64,000 nucleotides of DNA, taken from the NCBI RefSeq assembly GCF_014204975.1, contig NZ_JACHMM010000001.1:3100001-3164000 (forward strand), written 5' to 3'. The stretch comes from Jiangella mangrovi (lineage in GTDB: Bacteria > Actinomycetota > Actinomycetes > Jiangellales > Jiangellaceae). The notes beneath the pieces are model-generated. The model was not told the origin of the DNA. It saw only the letters and a program-made list of their open reading frames with translations, and did not search any database. The position numbers and the translations under genes are program-made. Shown here one piece after another: positions 32,864-41,112 of this stretch; positions within the stretch are counted from its first letter, which is position 1; the number at the start of each line of letters is the position of its first letter.

Positions 32864-34609
32864 ATGGCACACCCCATGGCGGCCGGGACGGCGCCCGGCC
32901 AGCGGCAGCTCAACGGTCCGCAGACGACCGGCAGGGAGTACCGGAACCTGTCGACGGCCGAACACGACATGGTGGTGCAGTACGACGTCGGCGTCCCGAT
33001 GCGCGACGGCACCGTGCTGCGGGCCGACATCCGCCGGCCCGCGTCCGGCGGGCTGTTCCCGGCGCTGCTGTCGGCGGCGCCGTACCCGCGCCAGCTCCAG
33101 GACCTCGGCGCACCGGCGGGGGTGATCGAGGCCGGCGCCAGCGACTTCTGGGTTCCGCGCGGGTACGGCCACGTCATCGCCAACCTGCGCGGCACCGTCG
33201 GTTCGGGCGGCACCTGGGGAGCCTTCGACTCCCAGGAGCGGCGCGACCTGTACGACCTGGTCGAGTGGGTCGCGGCCCAGCCCGGGTGCGACGGCGGCGT
33301 CGGCATGATCGGCATCAGCTACTACGCGATGACCCAGCTGGCCGCGACGTCGCAGCGGCCGCCGCACCTGCGTGCGGTGTTCCCGTTCGACGTCACCGTG
33401 TCGCTGCGAGAGGCGGCCTACCACAACGGCCTGCTCAGCAGCGGGTTCATCGGCCCGTGGCTGAACACGGTCGGCGTGCTCTCCGCCCACGGCGACCGGG
33501 TGTACCGCGGCCCGGTGGCGAACCTGCTGCGCCGGGTGTTCGCCGCCCCCGCCGTGCACCGCCGGTTCGCCACGACCGGCGGCGCGGCGGTCGTGCGGGC
33601 GCTGCGCCTGACCGGCCGTCTGCCCCATGCCGGCCGGCCGTGGAACGACCTCTGGAACGCCGTGGCGGTCGATCACCCGACCCGCGACGTGTGGTGGGCC
33701 GAGCGGGACCTGACGCCGTTGCTCGCCGGCGTGGACATCCCCGTCTACCTCGGGTCGGAGTGGAGCAACGTGCCCCTGCACCTGCCGGGCGCCTTCGCCG
33801 CCTGGGACGCGCTGTCAAGCAACCCGCACGTGCGGCTGAGCATCCTCGGCGAGCACGGGCTGCCCTGGCCGTGGGAGAGCATGCACCTCGAGGCCCTCGC
33901 CTGGTTCGACCTCTGGCTCAAGGGCCGCGAGACCGGGATCCTGGACGGCCCGCCGATCCGGTACCGGCTGCCCGGCGCCGACGGTATCGACGGTTCCGAC
34001 GGCGCCGGCGGGTGGCGGACCAGCGACGTCTGGCCGCCGCCGGCCGACCACACCGAGCTCGCCCTCAACGCGGACGCCAGCCTGGGCGGGGCCGAGCACC
34101 AGGGCGCCCGGAGCTACGCCACGCCCGACCTGGCGGCGCCGGGCCTGCCGGACGTCATCGCCTGGACCACCGGGCCGCTGACCGCCGATGTCGACGTCGT
34201 CGGCCACGGCGAGCTGCAGCTCACCGCGAGCAGCAGTGCCACCGACACGGCCTGGATCGCCCTGCTGCAGGACGTGGCGCCGGACGGGTCGGTGTCGGAC
34301 GTCACTCAGGGCTGGCTGCGGGCCGGGCTGCGCGAGGTGGACGAGGCCGCCAGCACGCTCGGGCGGCCAGTGCTGCCGCAGCGCCGCTCCGTCCCCGTCC
34401 CGCCGGACCGGCCCGTCCGCTACCGGATCCCGCTGGTCCCGGCCGCCCGCCGCTTCGGCCGGGGTCACCGCATCCGGCTCGCCCTCACCAGCGACGACAC
34501 CAGCCGCAACGCACACGCGATGCTGAACTTCACGCACACGCCCGTCGGGGACGACACCGTCAACACCGTGTACTCGTCGTCGCGGTTGCTGCTGCCCGTC
34601 CTCCGCTAA
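32864..34609 (+). CDS. CocE/NonD family alpha/beta hydrolase
   Basis: A 581-residue protein of the cocaine esterase / X-Pro dipeptidyl peptidase S15 type. The core has MRDGTVLRADIRRPA, GYGHVIANLRGTVGSGG and the nucleophile elbow MIGISYYAMTQ (Ser in GISYY). The acid-His region lies around GEHGLPWPW. The C-terminal 200 residues are the beta-jelly-roll domain (GPLTADVDVVGHGELQLT). There is no signal peptide. ATG 32864 follows GGGGAGGGG; GTG 32834 is a less likely start. The substrate (ester, amide or Xaa-Pro peptide) is not predictable. Confidence 0.82.
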   Translation: MAHPMAAGTAPGQRQLNGPQTTGREYRNLSTAEHDMVVQYDVGVPMRDGTVLRADIRRPASGGLFPALLSAAPYPRQLQDLGAPAGVIEAGASDFWVPRGYGHVIANLRGTVGSGGTWGAFDSQERRDLYDLVEWVAAQPGCDGGVGMIGISYYAMTQLAATSQRPPHLRAVFPFDVTVSLREAAYHNGLLSSGFIGPWLNTVGVLSAHGDRVYRGPVANLLRRVFAAPAVHRRFATTGGAAVVRALRLTGRLPHAGRPWNDLWNAVAVDHPTRDVWWAERDLTPLLAGVDIPVYLGSEWSNVPLHLPGAFAAWDALSSNPHVRLSILGEHGLPWPWESMHLEALAWFDLWLKGRETGILDGPPIRYRLPGADGIDGSDGAGGWRTSDVWPPPADHTELALNADASLGGAEHQGARSYATPDLAAPGLPDVIAWTTGPLTADVDVVGHGELQLTASSSATDTAWIALLQDVAPDGSVSDVTQGWLRAGLREVDEAASTLGRPVLPQRRSVPVPPDRPVRYRIPLVPAARRFGRGHRIRLALTSDDTSRNAHAMLNFTHTPVGDDTVNTVYSSSRLLLPVLR

Positions 34610-34638
34610 CTCCCCCGGGGTAGCCGCGCCCGTCCGTT

Positions 34639-34652
34639 CCCCCGTGCGGGGG
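34639..34652 (+). terminator. Short hairpin after the CocE gene
   Basis: CCCCCGTGCGGGGG forms a 6-base stem with a TG loop 30 bases after the stop; there is no T-run. Confidence 0.4.
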
Positions 34653-34689
34653 AGGCCGGGCGGTGGGCCGGGCCGGGAGCATCGTCGGC

Positions 34690-35595
34690 ATGACGATGAC
34701 GCGCACCCGGCCCGGCGTCCGGCAGCTGGCCGGCGACGTGCTGGCGATCGGCCGGCCCTGGTTCTGGTTCGTCTCGCTGGTGCCGTACTACCTGGGGGTG
34801 GTGCTGGCCACGCGCAGCATCGTGCCGCCGGTGGACGACTGGCCGGTGCTGGCGCTCGGCGCCGTCGTGATCGGCCCGCTGGTCTGGCTCTCGGTGCTGG
34901 CCGTGAACGACGCGTACGACCTGCGCGGCGACCGGCTCAACCCCCGCAAAGCCACGTCGCCGCTGGTCAGCGGCAGGCTGACGCCGTCGGCCGCCCTCGG
35001 GGTGTCGGCCGGGGCGGCGGTGCTGGCCGTGGCGGCGTCGCTGGTCGTGGGGCCGCTGTTCGCACTCGGGACGGCGGTCGTGCTGCTGGTCGGCTGGGCG
35101 TACAGCGCGCCGCCGCTGCGGCTCAAGGCTCGCCCCGGCTTCGACGTCACCGTCAACGCCCTGGCCATCGGCGCCGCCGGGCAGCTGGCCGGGTGGTCGC
35201 TGCTCCGGCCGCTGTCGGAGTTCCCCTGGCCCATGGCGGTGCTCGGCACGCTGGTCGGCGCCGCACTGTACGTGCCGACGACGCTCGCCGACCTGCAGGC
35301 GGACCGGATCAGCGGCTACACGACGGTGGCGGTGGCGCTCGGGGCACGGCGCACGTACCTGCTGGGGCTGGCGCTCTGGCTGGCGGCCGGGCTGCTGTCG
35401 CTGGTCATGTCGGCGGCCGACGTGGTGATCCCGCGGTCGATGCTGCCGATGGAGATCGTGCTGGTGCCGCTGCTGGTGGTGGCCTACCGGCGGCTGGTCC
35501 GGGCCGAGCAGACCTTCCGCGGCATCATCGCCGTCGCCACGCTGTTCCTGGTGCCGAGCGTGACGTTCGTCCTCACCTACACCGGCGCGGTCTAG
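34690..35595 (+). CDS. UbiA family prenyltransferase
   Basis: A 301-residue membrane enzyme with eight or nine hydrophobic segments. The two aspartate-rich motifs of the family are visible: NDAYDLRGDRLNPRKATSPL (Mg-prenyl-diphosphate site 1) and LADLQADRISGYTTVA (site 2). It transfers an isoprenyl chain to an acceptor; the spread and the AYSAPPLRLK segment resemble chlorophyll-synthase or UbiA-like proteins of actinomycetes. No neighbouring gene reveals the acceptor. ATG 34690 was chosen; an upstream GTG at 34663 is possible. The stop overlaps the convergent gene. Confidence 0.85.
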   Translation: MTMTRTRPGVRQLAGDVLAIGRPWFWFVSLVPYYLGVVLATRSIVPPVDDWPVLALGAVVIGPLVWLSVLAVNDAYDLRGDRLNPRKATSPLVSGRLTPSAALGVSAGAAVLAVAASLVVGPLFALGTAVVLLVGWAYSAPPLRLKARPGFDVTVNALAIGAAGQLAGWSLLRPLSEFPWPMAVLGTLVGAALYVPTTLADLQADRISGYTTVAVALGARRTYLLGLALWLAAGLLSLVMSAADVVIPRSMLPMEIVLVPLLVVAYRRLVRAEQTFRGIIAVATLFLVPSVTFVLTYTGAV

Positions 35596-36491
35596 TCGTC
35601 CGCGCGGCCGGAGAGCTGCTCGACCTGCAGGAGCAGGGCGCCGTGGTCGAGGTCGCCGTGGCCCTGGGCGCGCAGCGAGGCCATGAGCGTCGCCACCAGC
35701 GCGCCGAGCGGAATGGCGACCCCCGCCTCTCGGGCGGCGGCGGTGACGATGCCGAGGTCCTTGTGGTGCAGGTCGACCCGGAAGCCGGGGTCGAAGTTGC
35801 GGGCGAGCATGGCCGGCGCCTTGCGGTCGAGGACGGCGCTGCCGGCCAGACCGCCGGCCAGCACCTCGACCGCCCGCGACCGGTCCACCCCGTGGGCGTC
35901 GAGGAAGACCAGCGCCTCGGAGACCAGCTGCAGCGTGCCGCCGACGATGAGCTGGTTGGCCGCCTTGACGGTCTGGCCCGCGCCGGCCGGGCCGACGTGG
36001 ACGATGGTGCGGCCGACGGCGTCGAGCACCGGCCGCGCGGTGTCGAACGTCGCTGCCTCGCCGCCGACCATGACCGAGAGCGTCGCGTCGACGGCGCCCT
36101 GCTCGCCACCGCTGACCGGGGCATCGAGCACGCCGATGCCGCGCTCGGCACCCGCTGCGGCCAGCGACCGCGCCACGTCCGGGCGGATGGTGCTCATGTC
36201 GACGACGACGGTGCCGGGCGCCAGCCGCGCCAGGACGCCGTCGTCACCCTTGCCGGACCCGCCCAGCAGCACGGCCTCGATGTCGGGGGAGTCGGGGAGC
36301 ATGGTGACGACGACGTCGGCGCCCTCGACGGCCTCGGCCGCCGACGTCGCCCCGCGCCCGCCCGCGGCGACGAGCCGCTCGACCTTCGCCGGGCTGCGGT
36401 TGAACCCCGTCACGTCGAACCCGGCCTTCACCAGGTTCGCCGCCATGGGGCCGCCCATGACCCCCAGGCCGATGAAGCCGATGGCCGTCAT
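35592..36491 (-). CDS. Tartronate-semialdehyde reductase / 3-hydroxyisobutyrate dehydrogenase family
   Basis: A 299-residue NAD(P)-dependent beta-hydroxyacid dehydrogenase. The Rossmann start IGFIGLGVMGGPMAANL, the substrate-binding DAPVSGGEQGAVDATLSVM, the catalytic Lys in GAGQTVKAANQL and HHKDLGIV are family hallmarks. The start of the gene overlaps the end of hydroxypyruvate isomerase by four bases, which is the classic glxR-hyi pairing: the isomerase interconverts hydroxypyruvate and tartronate semialdehyde, and this enzyme reduces the latter to glycerate. Confidence 0.85.
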   Translation of the reverse strand: MTAIGFIGLGVMGGPMAANLVKAGFDVTGFNRSPAKVERLVAAGGRGATSAAEAVEGADVVVTMLPDSPDIEAVLLGGSGKGDDGVLARLAPGTVVVDMSTIRPDVARSLAAAGAERGIGVLDAPVSGGEQGAVDATLSVMVGGEAATFDTARPVLDAVGRTIVHVGPAGAGQTVKAANQLIVGGTLQLVSEALVFLDAHGVDRSRAVEVLAGGLAGSAVLDRKAPAMLARNFDPGFRVDLHHKDLGIVTAAAREAGVAIPLGALVATLMASLRAQGHGDLDHGALLLQVEQLSGRADD

Positions 36492-37294
36492 CGCCAGCTC
36501 CCTTCCGTGCGCCACGCGAACGGGTCCGCGTCGGCGCTCACGTGTTCCAGTGCCATCCAGCCGTCGTATCCGCCGGCGGCGAGGTCGTCGATCCAGTCGG
36601 AGAGCGGCAGCGAACCGGTGCCGGGCGCGCCACGGCCCGGGGCGTCGGCCAGCTGGACGTGCGCGATGCGGTCGCGGTACAGCTCGATGGCCGCCGGCAC
36701 GTCGTCGCCGTTGACGGAGAGGTGGTAGACGTCGAGCAGCAGCCCGATGTTGGTGCGGCCGGTCTCGGCGGCGACTCGGTCGGCGACGGCGACGACCTGC
36801 GCCGCCGTACGCAGCGGATAGGCGTCGATGCCGCTGACCGGCTCGAGCAGCACGGTCGCGTCGATGACGCCCAGTCCGGTGGCGGCCGCCATGAGGGTCC
36901 CGACGGCGACGGCGTCCTGTTCCGCGGGGTCGCGGCCCGGGAGCCGGTTGCCGTACAGCGCGTTGAAGCGGCGACAGCCCAGCTCGCCGCCGATGTACGT
37001 CGCGACCCGGACGCTGGCCAGCAGCTCGTCCTCGCGGCCGGGCCAGGACACGAGGCCGCGCTCGCCGGCCGGGAGGTCGCCGGCGAACAGGTTCAGTGCG
37101 ACCAGCCGCAGCCCGGACGCCCGCACGGCGTCGACGAACGCCTCGACCTCGGCGTCGGCCGGAGTGGCGGTGGGGAACGGCCACCAGAACTCCACCGCCT
37201 CGAAGCCGGCGGCGCGCACGGCGTCGAGCCGTTCGCGCAGCGGCAGGTCGGTCAGCAGGATCGAGCAGTTGACGGCGAGTCGCGGCTCAGGCAT
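36488..37294 (-). CDS. hyi: Hydroxypyruvate isomerase
   Basis: A 268-residue TIM-barrel isomerase. AVNCSILLTDLPLRERL at the start, FNALYGNR, LLEPVSGIDAYPL (metal Glu), LLLDVYHLSVNGDD (metal Asp and His), HVQLADAPGRGAPGTG and MALEHVS are close to Hyi proteins. It interconverts hydroxypyruvate and tartronate semialdehyde. ATG 37294 was preferred over GTG 37297. It is the first gene of a two-gene operon with the reductase, transcribed from the promoter at 37354-37383 that carries a GntR-type operator. Confidence 0.85.
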   Translation of the reverse strand: MPEPRLAVNCSILLTDLPLRERLDAVRAAGFEAVEFWWPFPTATPADAEVEAFVDAVRASGLRLVALNLFAGDLPAGERGLVSWPGREDELLASVRVATYIGGELGCRRFNALYGNRLPGRDPAEQDAVAVGTLMAAATGLGVIDATVLLEPVSGIDAYPLRTAAQVVAVADRVAAETGRTNIGLLLDVYHLSVNGDDVPAAIELYRDRIAHVQLADAPGRGAPGTGSLPLSDWIDDLAAGGYDGWMALEHVSADADPFAWRTEGSWR

Positions 37295-37325
37295 CACAAT
37301 CCCGTCGTAGGTGGTGGCCCGCCGT

Positions 37326-37383
37326 AGATTGGTCGAACCACTCGGCCGATTCGACCATAGAAGCGTCGTGACAGCGCTGTCAA
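37326..37383 (-). promoter_or_regulatory. hyi promoter with GntR-type operator
   Basis: On the minus strand TTGACA (37378-37383) and TATGGT (37354-37359) are spaced by 18 bases, and the operator AGATTGGTCGAACCAC (37326-37341) lies 12 bases downstream of the -10. The same operator, with one change, lies at the same place in the promoter at 38271-38327. The -35 overlaps the gntR stop codon. Confidence 0.75.
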
Positions 37384-38117
37384 CCAGCGCGCTCGACCTC
37401 GGCCAGCAGACCGGTCTCGATGGCGCTCATGTGCATGACCATGAGCTGGCCGGCCCGCCGCGGGTCGCGATGCCGGATGGCCTCGAGCACCAGCCGGTGG
37501 TGCTCGAGGTAGTCCTCGGAGGCGTGCGACCGGGACCGCGACCGGTGCTTGAGGTCGCTCCACGTGTGCTCGTGCATGAGGTCGTTGAGCGTGCGCTGCA
37601 GCGCCACCAGGACGCCGTTGTGCGAGGCCACCGCGACGGCCAGGTGGAAGGCGGCGTCGGCCTCGCTGGGGTCGCCGCCGGCGTGCGTGACCTGGGCCTG
37701 CTCGGTGACGGCGTCCTCGATGGCCTGCAGGTCACTGGGGTGGTGCGAGCGCGCGGCGTGCTCGGCGCAGACCGGCTCGATGGCGGCCCGGGCGACGATG
37801 AGGTCGAGCGGGCTGTGCTCGCCGATCAGGGCCGCCTGGGCGCGCAGGATGGTGGTGTCGGAGCCGCTGTCGAGGCTGACGTAGGTGCCGCTGCCGACCC
37901 GGACGTCGAGGACGCCGGCGTGCTCGAGCACCCGGATCGCCTCGCGCAGCGATCCGCGGCTCACCTGCAGCTGGTTGGCGAGGATCCGCTCGGCCGGCAG
38001 TGCGCTGCCCGGTGGCAGCCGCCCGTCGCGGATGCTCGCGAGGATCTGGTCGACGACCGAGGAGTAGACCTTCGACCGTTCGACCGCGTGGAACGCGGGG
38101 CCGTCTGGTTGAACCAC
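37380..38117 (-). CDS. GntR family regulator, FadR subfamily (FCD domain)
   Basis: A 245-residue repressor. The N-terminal winged helix (about 10-80) reads ILASIRDGRLPPGSALPAER, then QVSRGSLREAIRVLEHAGVL and VGSGTYVS. The FCD ligand domain follows with the expected metal-binding His and Asp (EADAAFHLAVAVASHN; EHHRLVLEAI). Such regulators usually bind an organic or sugar acid. GTG 38117 follows AGAGGA; the frame is open further upstream but without such a site. It sits between the two units that carry its probable operators. Confidence 0.87.
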   Translation of the reverse strand: MVQPDGPAFHAVERSKVYSSVVDQILASIRDGRLPPGSALPAERILANQLQVSRGSLREAIRVLEHAGVLDVRVGSGTYVSLDSGSDTTILRAQAALIGEHSPLDLIVARAAIEPVCAEHAARSHHPSDLQAIEDAVTEQAQVTHAGGDPSEADAAFHLAVAVASHNGVLVALQRTLNDLMHEHTWSDLKHRSRSRSHASEDYLEHHRLVLEAIRHRDPRRAGQLMVMHMSAIETGLLAEVERAG

Positions 38118-38270
38118 CTGATGTCGATCCTCTCGTCTTCGTGTGGCCACTGTAGCCCTCGTCCTACGCCGATGTGGACGGGTGAACGCACAGGTCAGTA
38201 CCGGTGTCGCCGGGTCCGGCGGATGAGCGCCGCCGCGTGACCGCCGGACATTCCGCACATGACCGACCTG

Positions 38271-38327
38271 TTGACAGTGGCGTGGGTCACTCCTAGTCTC
38301 GGACTGGCTGGGTGGTTGGACCAATCT
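38271..38327 (+). promoter_or_regulatory. Promoter and GntR-type operator of the second sugar operon
   Basis: TTGACA (38271-38276) and TAGTCT (38294-38299) are 17 bases apart. GTGGTTGGACCAATCT (38312-38327) begins 12 bases after the -10 and is the reverse complement of the hyi operator with one change. A repressor bound there would block the start of transcription. No gene lies in the gap 38118-38377. Confidence 0.78.
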
Positions 38328-38377
38328 AGCGTGTCCCACCACCTGGGGCCGCGGTCCGACGTCGAAAGGACACCCCC

Positions 38378-39718
38378 ATGGCTGCTCACGACGGTGCGCT
38401 CTCGCGGCGCACGTTCCTCCAGGCCAGCGCCGCGGTGGGCGCCGGGCTGGCCGGGTCCGGCCTGCTGGCCGGCTGCGGCGACGACGGCGGCTCCAGCAGC
38501 AGCGGCGGCGGTGGCGGCCCGGCCACCATCCGGTTCGCGTTCTGGGGCTCCGACGACCGCGTCAAGCGCTTCCAGGAGGCCGTCGACCACTTCCACACCG
38601 AGCACAGCAGCATCCGCGTCGAGCCCGAGTTCGGCGCCATCGACGCGATCGAGACGAAGACGACGGTCGCGATGGCCGGCGGGAACCTGCCAGACGTGTT
38701 CTGGATCGTCGGCCCGCTGCTCCCGCAGCTCGGCCGCGACGGCCACCTCGTCGACCTCTCCACCGTCATCGGCAACGGCATCGACGGCGACGGGTTCGAG
38801 GACTCGCTCCTGCTGTCCGGGCAGGTCGACGGCGTCCAGTACGCGCTGCCGCACGGGCTGCAGTCCATCGGGCTCTTCGCCAACCAGCGCGTCCTCGACG
38901 AGGTCGGCATCGAGGCCCGCAAGTACCCCGAGTCGTTCAGCTGGGACGAGTACGCCGACGTCTGCCGGCAGATCCGCGAGGCCAAGGGTGACCTGTTCTA
39001 CGGCACCGACGAGCCCACGTACGCCGGCGCCCCGCACTTCTTCCGCGCCTGGGCCCGGCAGCGCGGCGAGAACCTGTACGACGACGGCGGCGACCTCGGC
39101 TTCACCGAGGACACGCTGCGCTCCTGGCTGGAGTACTGGCAGGAGATGCGCGACTCCGGCGCCGCCGTCCCGCCGCAGCTGGCGCTGGAGCAGAACCCGT
39201 TCTTCGAGGGCGCGCCGATGATCCGCGGGCTGTCGGCGTTCCACATGCGCAACTCCAACCAGCTGCTGGAGCTGCAGGGCCTGAGCGAGGACGACCTCAC
39301 GCTGATGCCGTGCCCCGGCAACGGCGGCGACGGCGCCTCGTCCATCGGCATCGACCCGAACATCCTCGGCATCTCCGCGGACAGCTCGAACGTCGACGCC
39401 GCCGTCGAGTTCGTGAACTTCCTCCTCAACGACCCCAAGCGGGCCGAGGTCATCGGAACCACCATCGGCGCGCCGGCCACGCAGGCGATGCGCGAGCACA
39501 TCCTGCCGACGCTGAGCGAGCCCGAGGCGGAGTTCATCGAGTACATCGACTTCGAGGCCACCGCGCCGATCGACCCGATCCCGCCCGCCCCGGACACCGC
39601 CGGCGCCTTCCAGGACGGCGTCAACCTCGCCATGGAGGAGCTCGCCTACGGCCGCATCAGCATCGACGACGCGGTCGAGCAGGTCTTCGGCGACCTGCGT
39701 CAGACGCTCACCGGCTGA
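38378..39718 (+). CDS. ABC transporter sugar-binding lipoprotein (Tat-type)
   Basis: A 446-residue family 1 solute-binding protein. The leader has a twin-arginine motif (SRRTFLQ) and a lipobox (LLAGC), so it is exported folded and lipid-anchored; a Ser/Gly linker follows. IRFAFWGSDDRVKRFQEAVD and NLPDVFWIVG are typical of this family. GAAAGGA precedes ATG 38378. It is the first gene of the operon 38378-44094. The ligand is unknown; a sugar acid or acidic oligosaccharide is suggested by the operon's enzymes. Confidence 0.88.
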   Translation: MAAHDGALSRRTFLQASAAVGAGLAGSGLLAGCGDDGGSSSSGGGGGPATIRFAFWGSDDRVKRFQEAVDHFHTEHSSIRVEPEFGAIDAIETKTTVAMAGGNLPDVFWIVGPLLPQLGRDGHLVDLSTVIGNGIDGDGFEDSLLLSGQVDGVQYALPHGLQSIGLFANQRVLDEVGIEARKYPESFSWDEYADVCRQIREAKGDLFYGTDEPTYAGAPHFFRAWARQRGENLYDDGGDLGFTEDTLRSWLEYWQEMRDSGAAVPPQLALEQNPFFEGAPMIRGLSAFHMRNSNQLLELQGLSEDDLTLMPCPGNGGDGASSIGIDPNILGISADSSNVDAAVEFVNFLLNDPKRAEVIGTTIGAPATQAMREHILPTLSEPEAEFIEYIDFEATAPIDPIPPAPDTAGAFQDGVNLAMEELAYGRISIDDAVEQVFGDLRQTLTG

Positions 39719-39761
39719 GCCCCGCGCACCCGTCCGCTCGTCCCCCACCGAGAGGAAGACC

Positions 39762-41108
39762 ATGCCGCTGACCGAGATCGCCGCCAGCCTGTACGCCTGG
39801 GACCTCGCCGACGAGACCGCCGACCACGCCCTCGACGTGCTGGCCAGCCGGTCCACCGTCAACTCGGCCTACCTGGTCGGGGTGATGCACAAGGAGAAGC
39901 GGCCGCTGCACGCGCGGTTCTACCCGCACAACCCGGTGCGCCGTTTCTACGTCCCGGAGGACAGCCGGGTGTACTGGCGCCCGGACCCGGCGATGTACCC
40001 GGGCCGGATCCAGCCGCTGACCAGCGAGCGCGACTTCCTCAAGGGCACCGACTGGCTGCAGGTGCTCATCGACGCGGCGCGGGCGCGGGGGATGCGCACC
40101 GGCTGCGAGATCTCGCACACCGTCCTCGACGCCGCCGTCGCCCGCGAACAGTTCCCCGACGTGCTGCAGCGCAACGTGTTCGGGCAGATCGTCGGTCCGT
40201 TCGAGGCCGTCGAGGCGCAGCGGGCGCTGCCGTGCCTCAACCACCCCGAGGTGCGCACGTATCTCACCGGGCTGTTCCGCGACCTCGCCACCCACTACGA
40301 CGTCGACTACGTGCAGACCTGCCTGGTGCTGTTCGGATCCGGCGGCGGCGACGGCGGCACGCTCGGCGACGGCGGGCGCTCCTGGCAGGGGCTGCTGCAG
40401 ACGGCGACCGGCGGCTGCTTCTGCTCCGAGTGCGAGCGGCTGGCCCGCTCGCAGGGGCTGGACTGGGACGCGATCGTCGACGAGGTCGGCCACCTGGCCC
40501 GCCTCTCGACGAGGACCGGGCTGGCCGAGCTGCACGAGCGCCAGCTGCTCGACGAGGCCAGCTACCGCGAGTCGACGCTGCTGCTCGAGAACGACGCGTT
40601 CGCCGCCTGGCTGCGGTTCCGGAAGGACTCGGTGAACTCGCTGTTCGCGGACGTCCGCTCGGCGTTGACGTCGTCCGGCCGCGACGTCGAGTTCCGCTAC
40701 AACACCTACATGGCCGTCCCGGAGCGGGCCGGGCTCGACTTCAGGTCGGCGTTCGCCCACGTCGACTCCGTCCGCGAGTCCGACTACTCCGACCAGCACG
40801 GCACCGCCGAGGGCGTCGCCATCAAGCGGGCCAAGCTGATGAAGGCCCGCCGGGCGCTGCGCGAGGACCAGCGGCTGATCGCCGCGCTGGGCGTCCGCCC
40901 GAACGCGACGACCGAGTCGCTGACGCAGAGTGTGAAGGCCGCCGTCGACTCCGGCTGCGACGGCCTCTCGCTCGGCCACTACGACGGCGCGACGATGGAG
41001 CGTCTCGACGCGGTCCGCATCGGCCTGCGCCGCTGGGAGGGCCAGGTCGAGGACTGGCAGCCGCTCCCGGGCGTCGAGCCGGCGCTGCCGCTGGAACCGG
41101 CCCGCTGA
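39762..41108 (+). CDS. Putative glycosidase-like TIM-barrel protein of unknown role
   Basis: A 448-residue cytosolic protein that I cannot assign to a named family. It starts like a barrel (EIAASLYAWDLADETADHAL) and contains LPCLNHPEVRTYLTGLFRDL, VDYVQTCLVLFG and a cysteine cluster GGCFCSECERLA. A CFCxxC element after a pattern of this kind is seen in glycosidase-like barrels that act on small sugars, and the cysteines could bind a metal. No signal peptide. GAGAGGAAG precedes the ATG. Its place between the binding protein and permeases suggests it acts on the imported compound. Confidence 0.55.
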   Translation: MPLTEIAASLYAWDLADETADHALDVLASRSTVNSAYLVGVMHKEKRPLHARFYPHNPVRRFYVPEDSRVYWRPDPAMYPGRIQPLTSERDFLKGTDWLQVLIDAARARGMRTGCEISHTVLDAAVAREQFPDVLQRNVFGQIVGPFEAVEAQRALPCLNHPEVRTYLTGLFRDLATHYDVDYVQTCLVLFGSGGGDGGTLGDGGRSWQGLLQTATGGCFCSECERLARSQGLDWDAIVDEVGHLARLSTRTGLAELHERQLLDEASYRESTLLLENDAFAAWLRFRKDSVNSLFADVRSALTSSGRDVEFRYNTYMAVPERAGLDFRSAFAHVDSVRESDYSDQHGTAEGVAIKRAKLMKARRALREDQRLIAALGVRPNATTESLTQSVKAAVDSGCDGLSLGHYDGATMERLDAVRIGLRRWEGQVEDWQPLPGVEPALPLEPAR

Positions 41109-41112
41109 CCCC

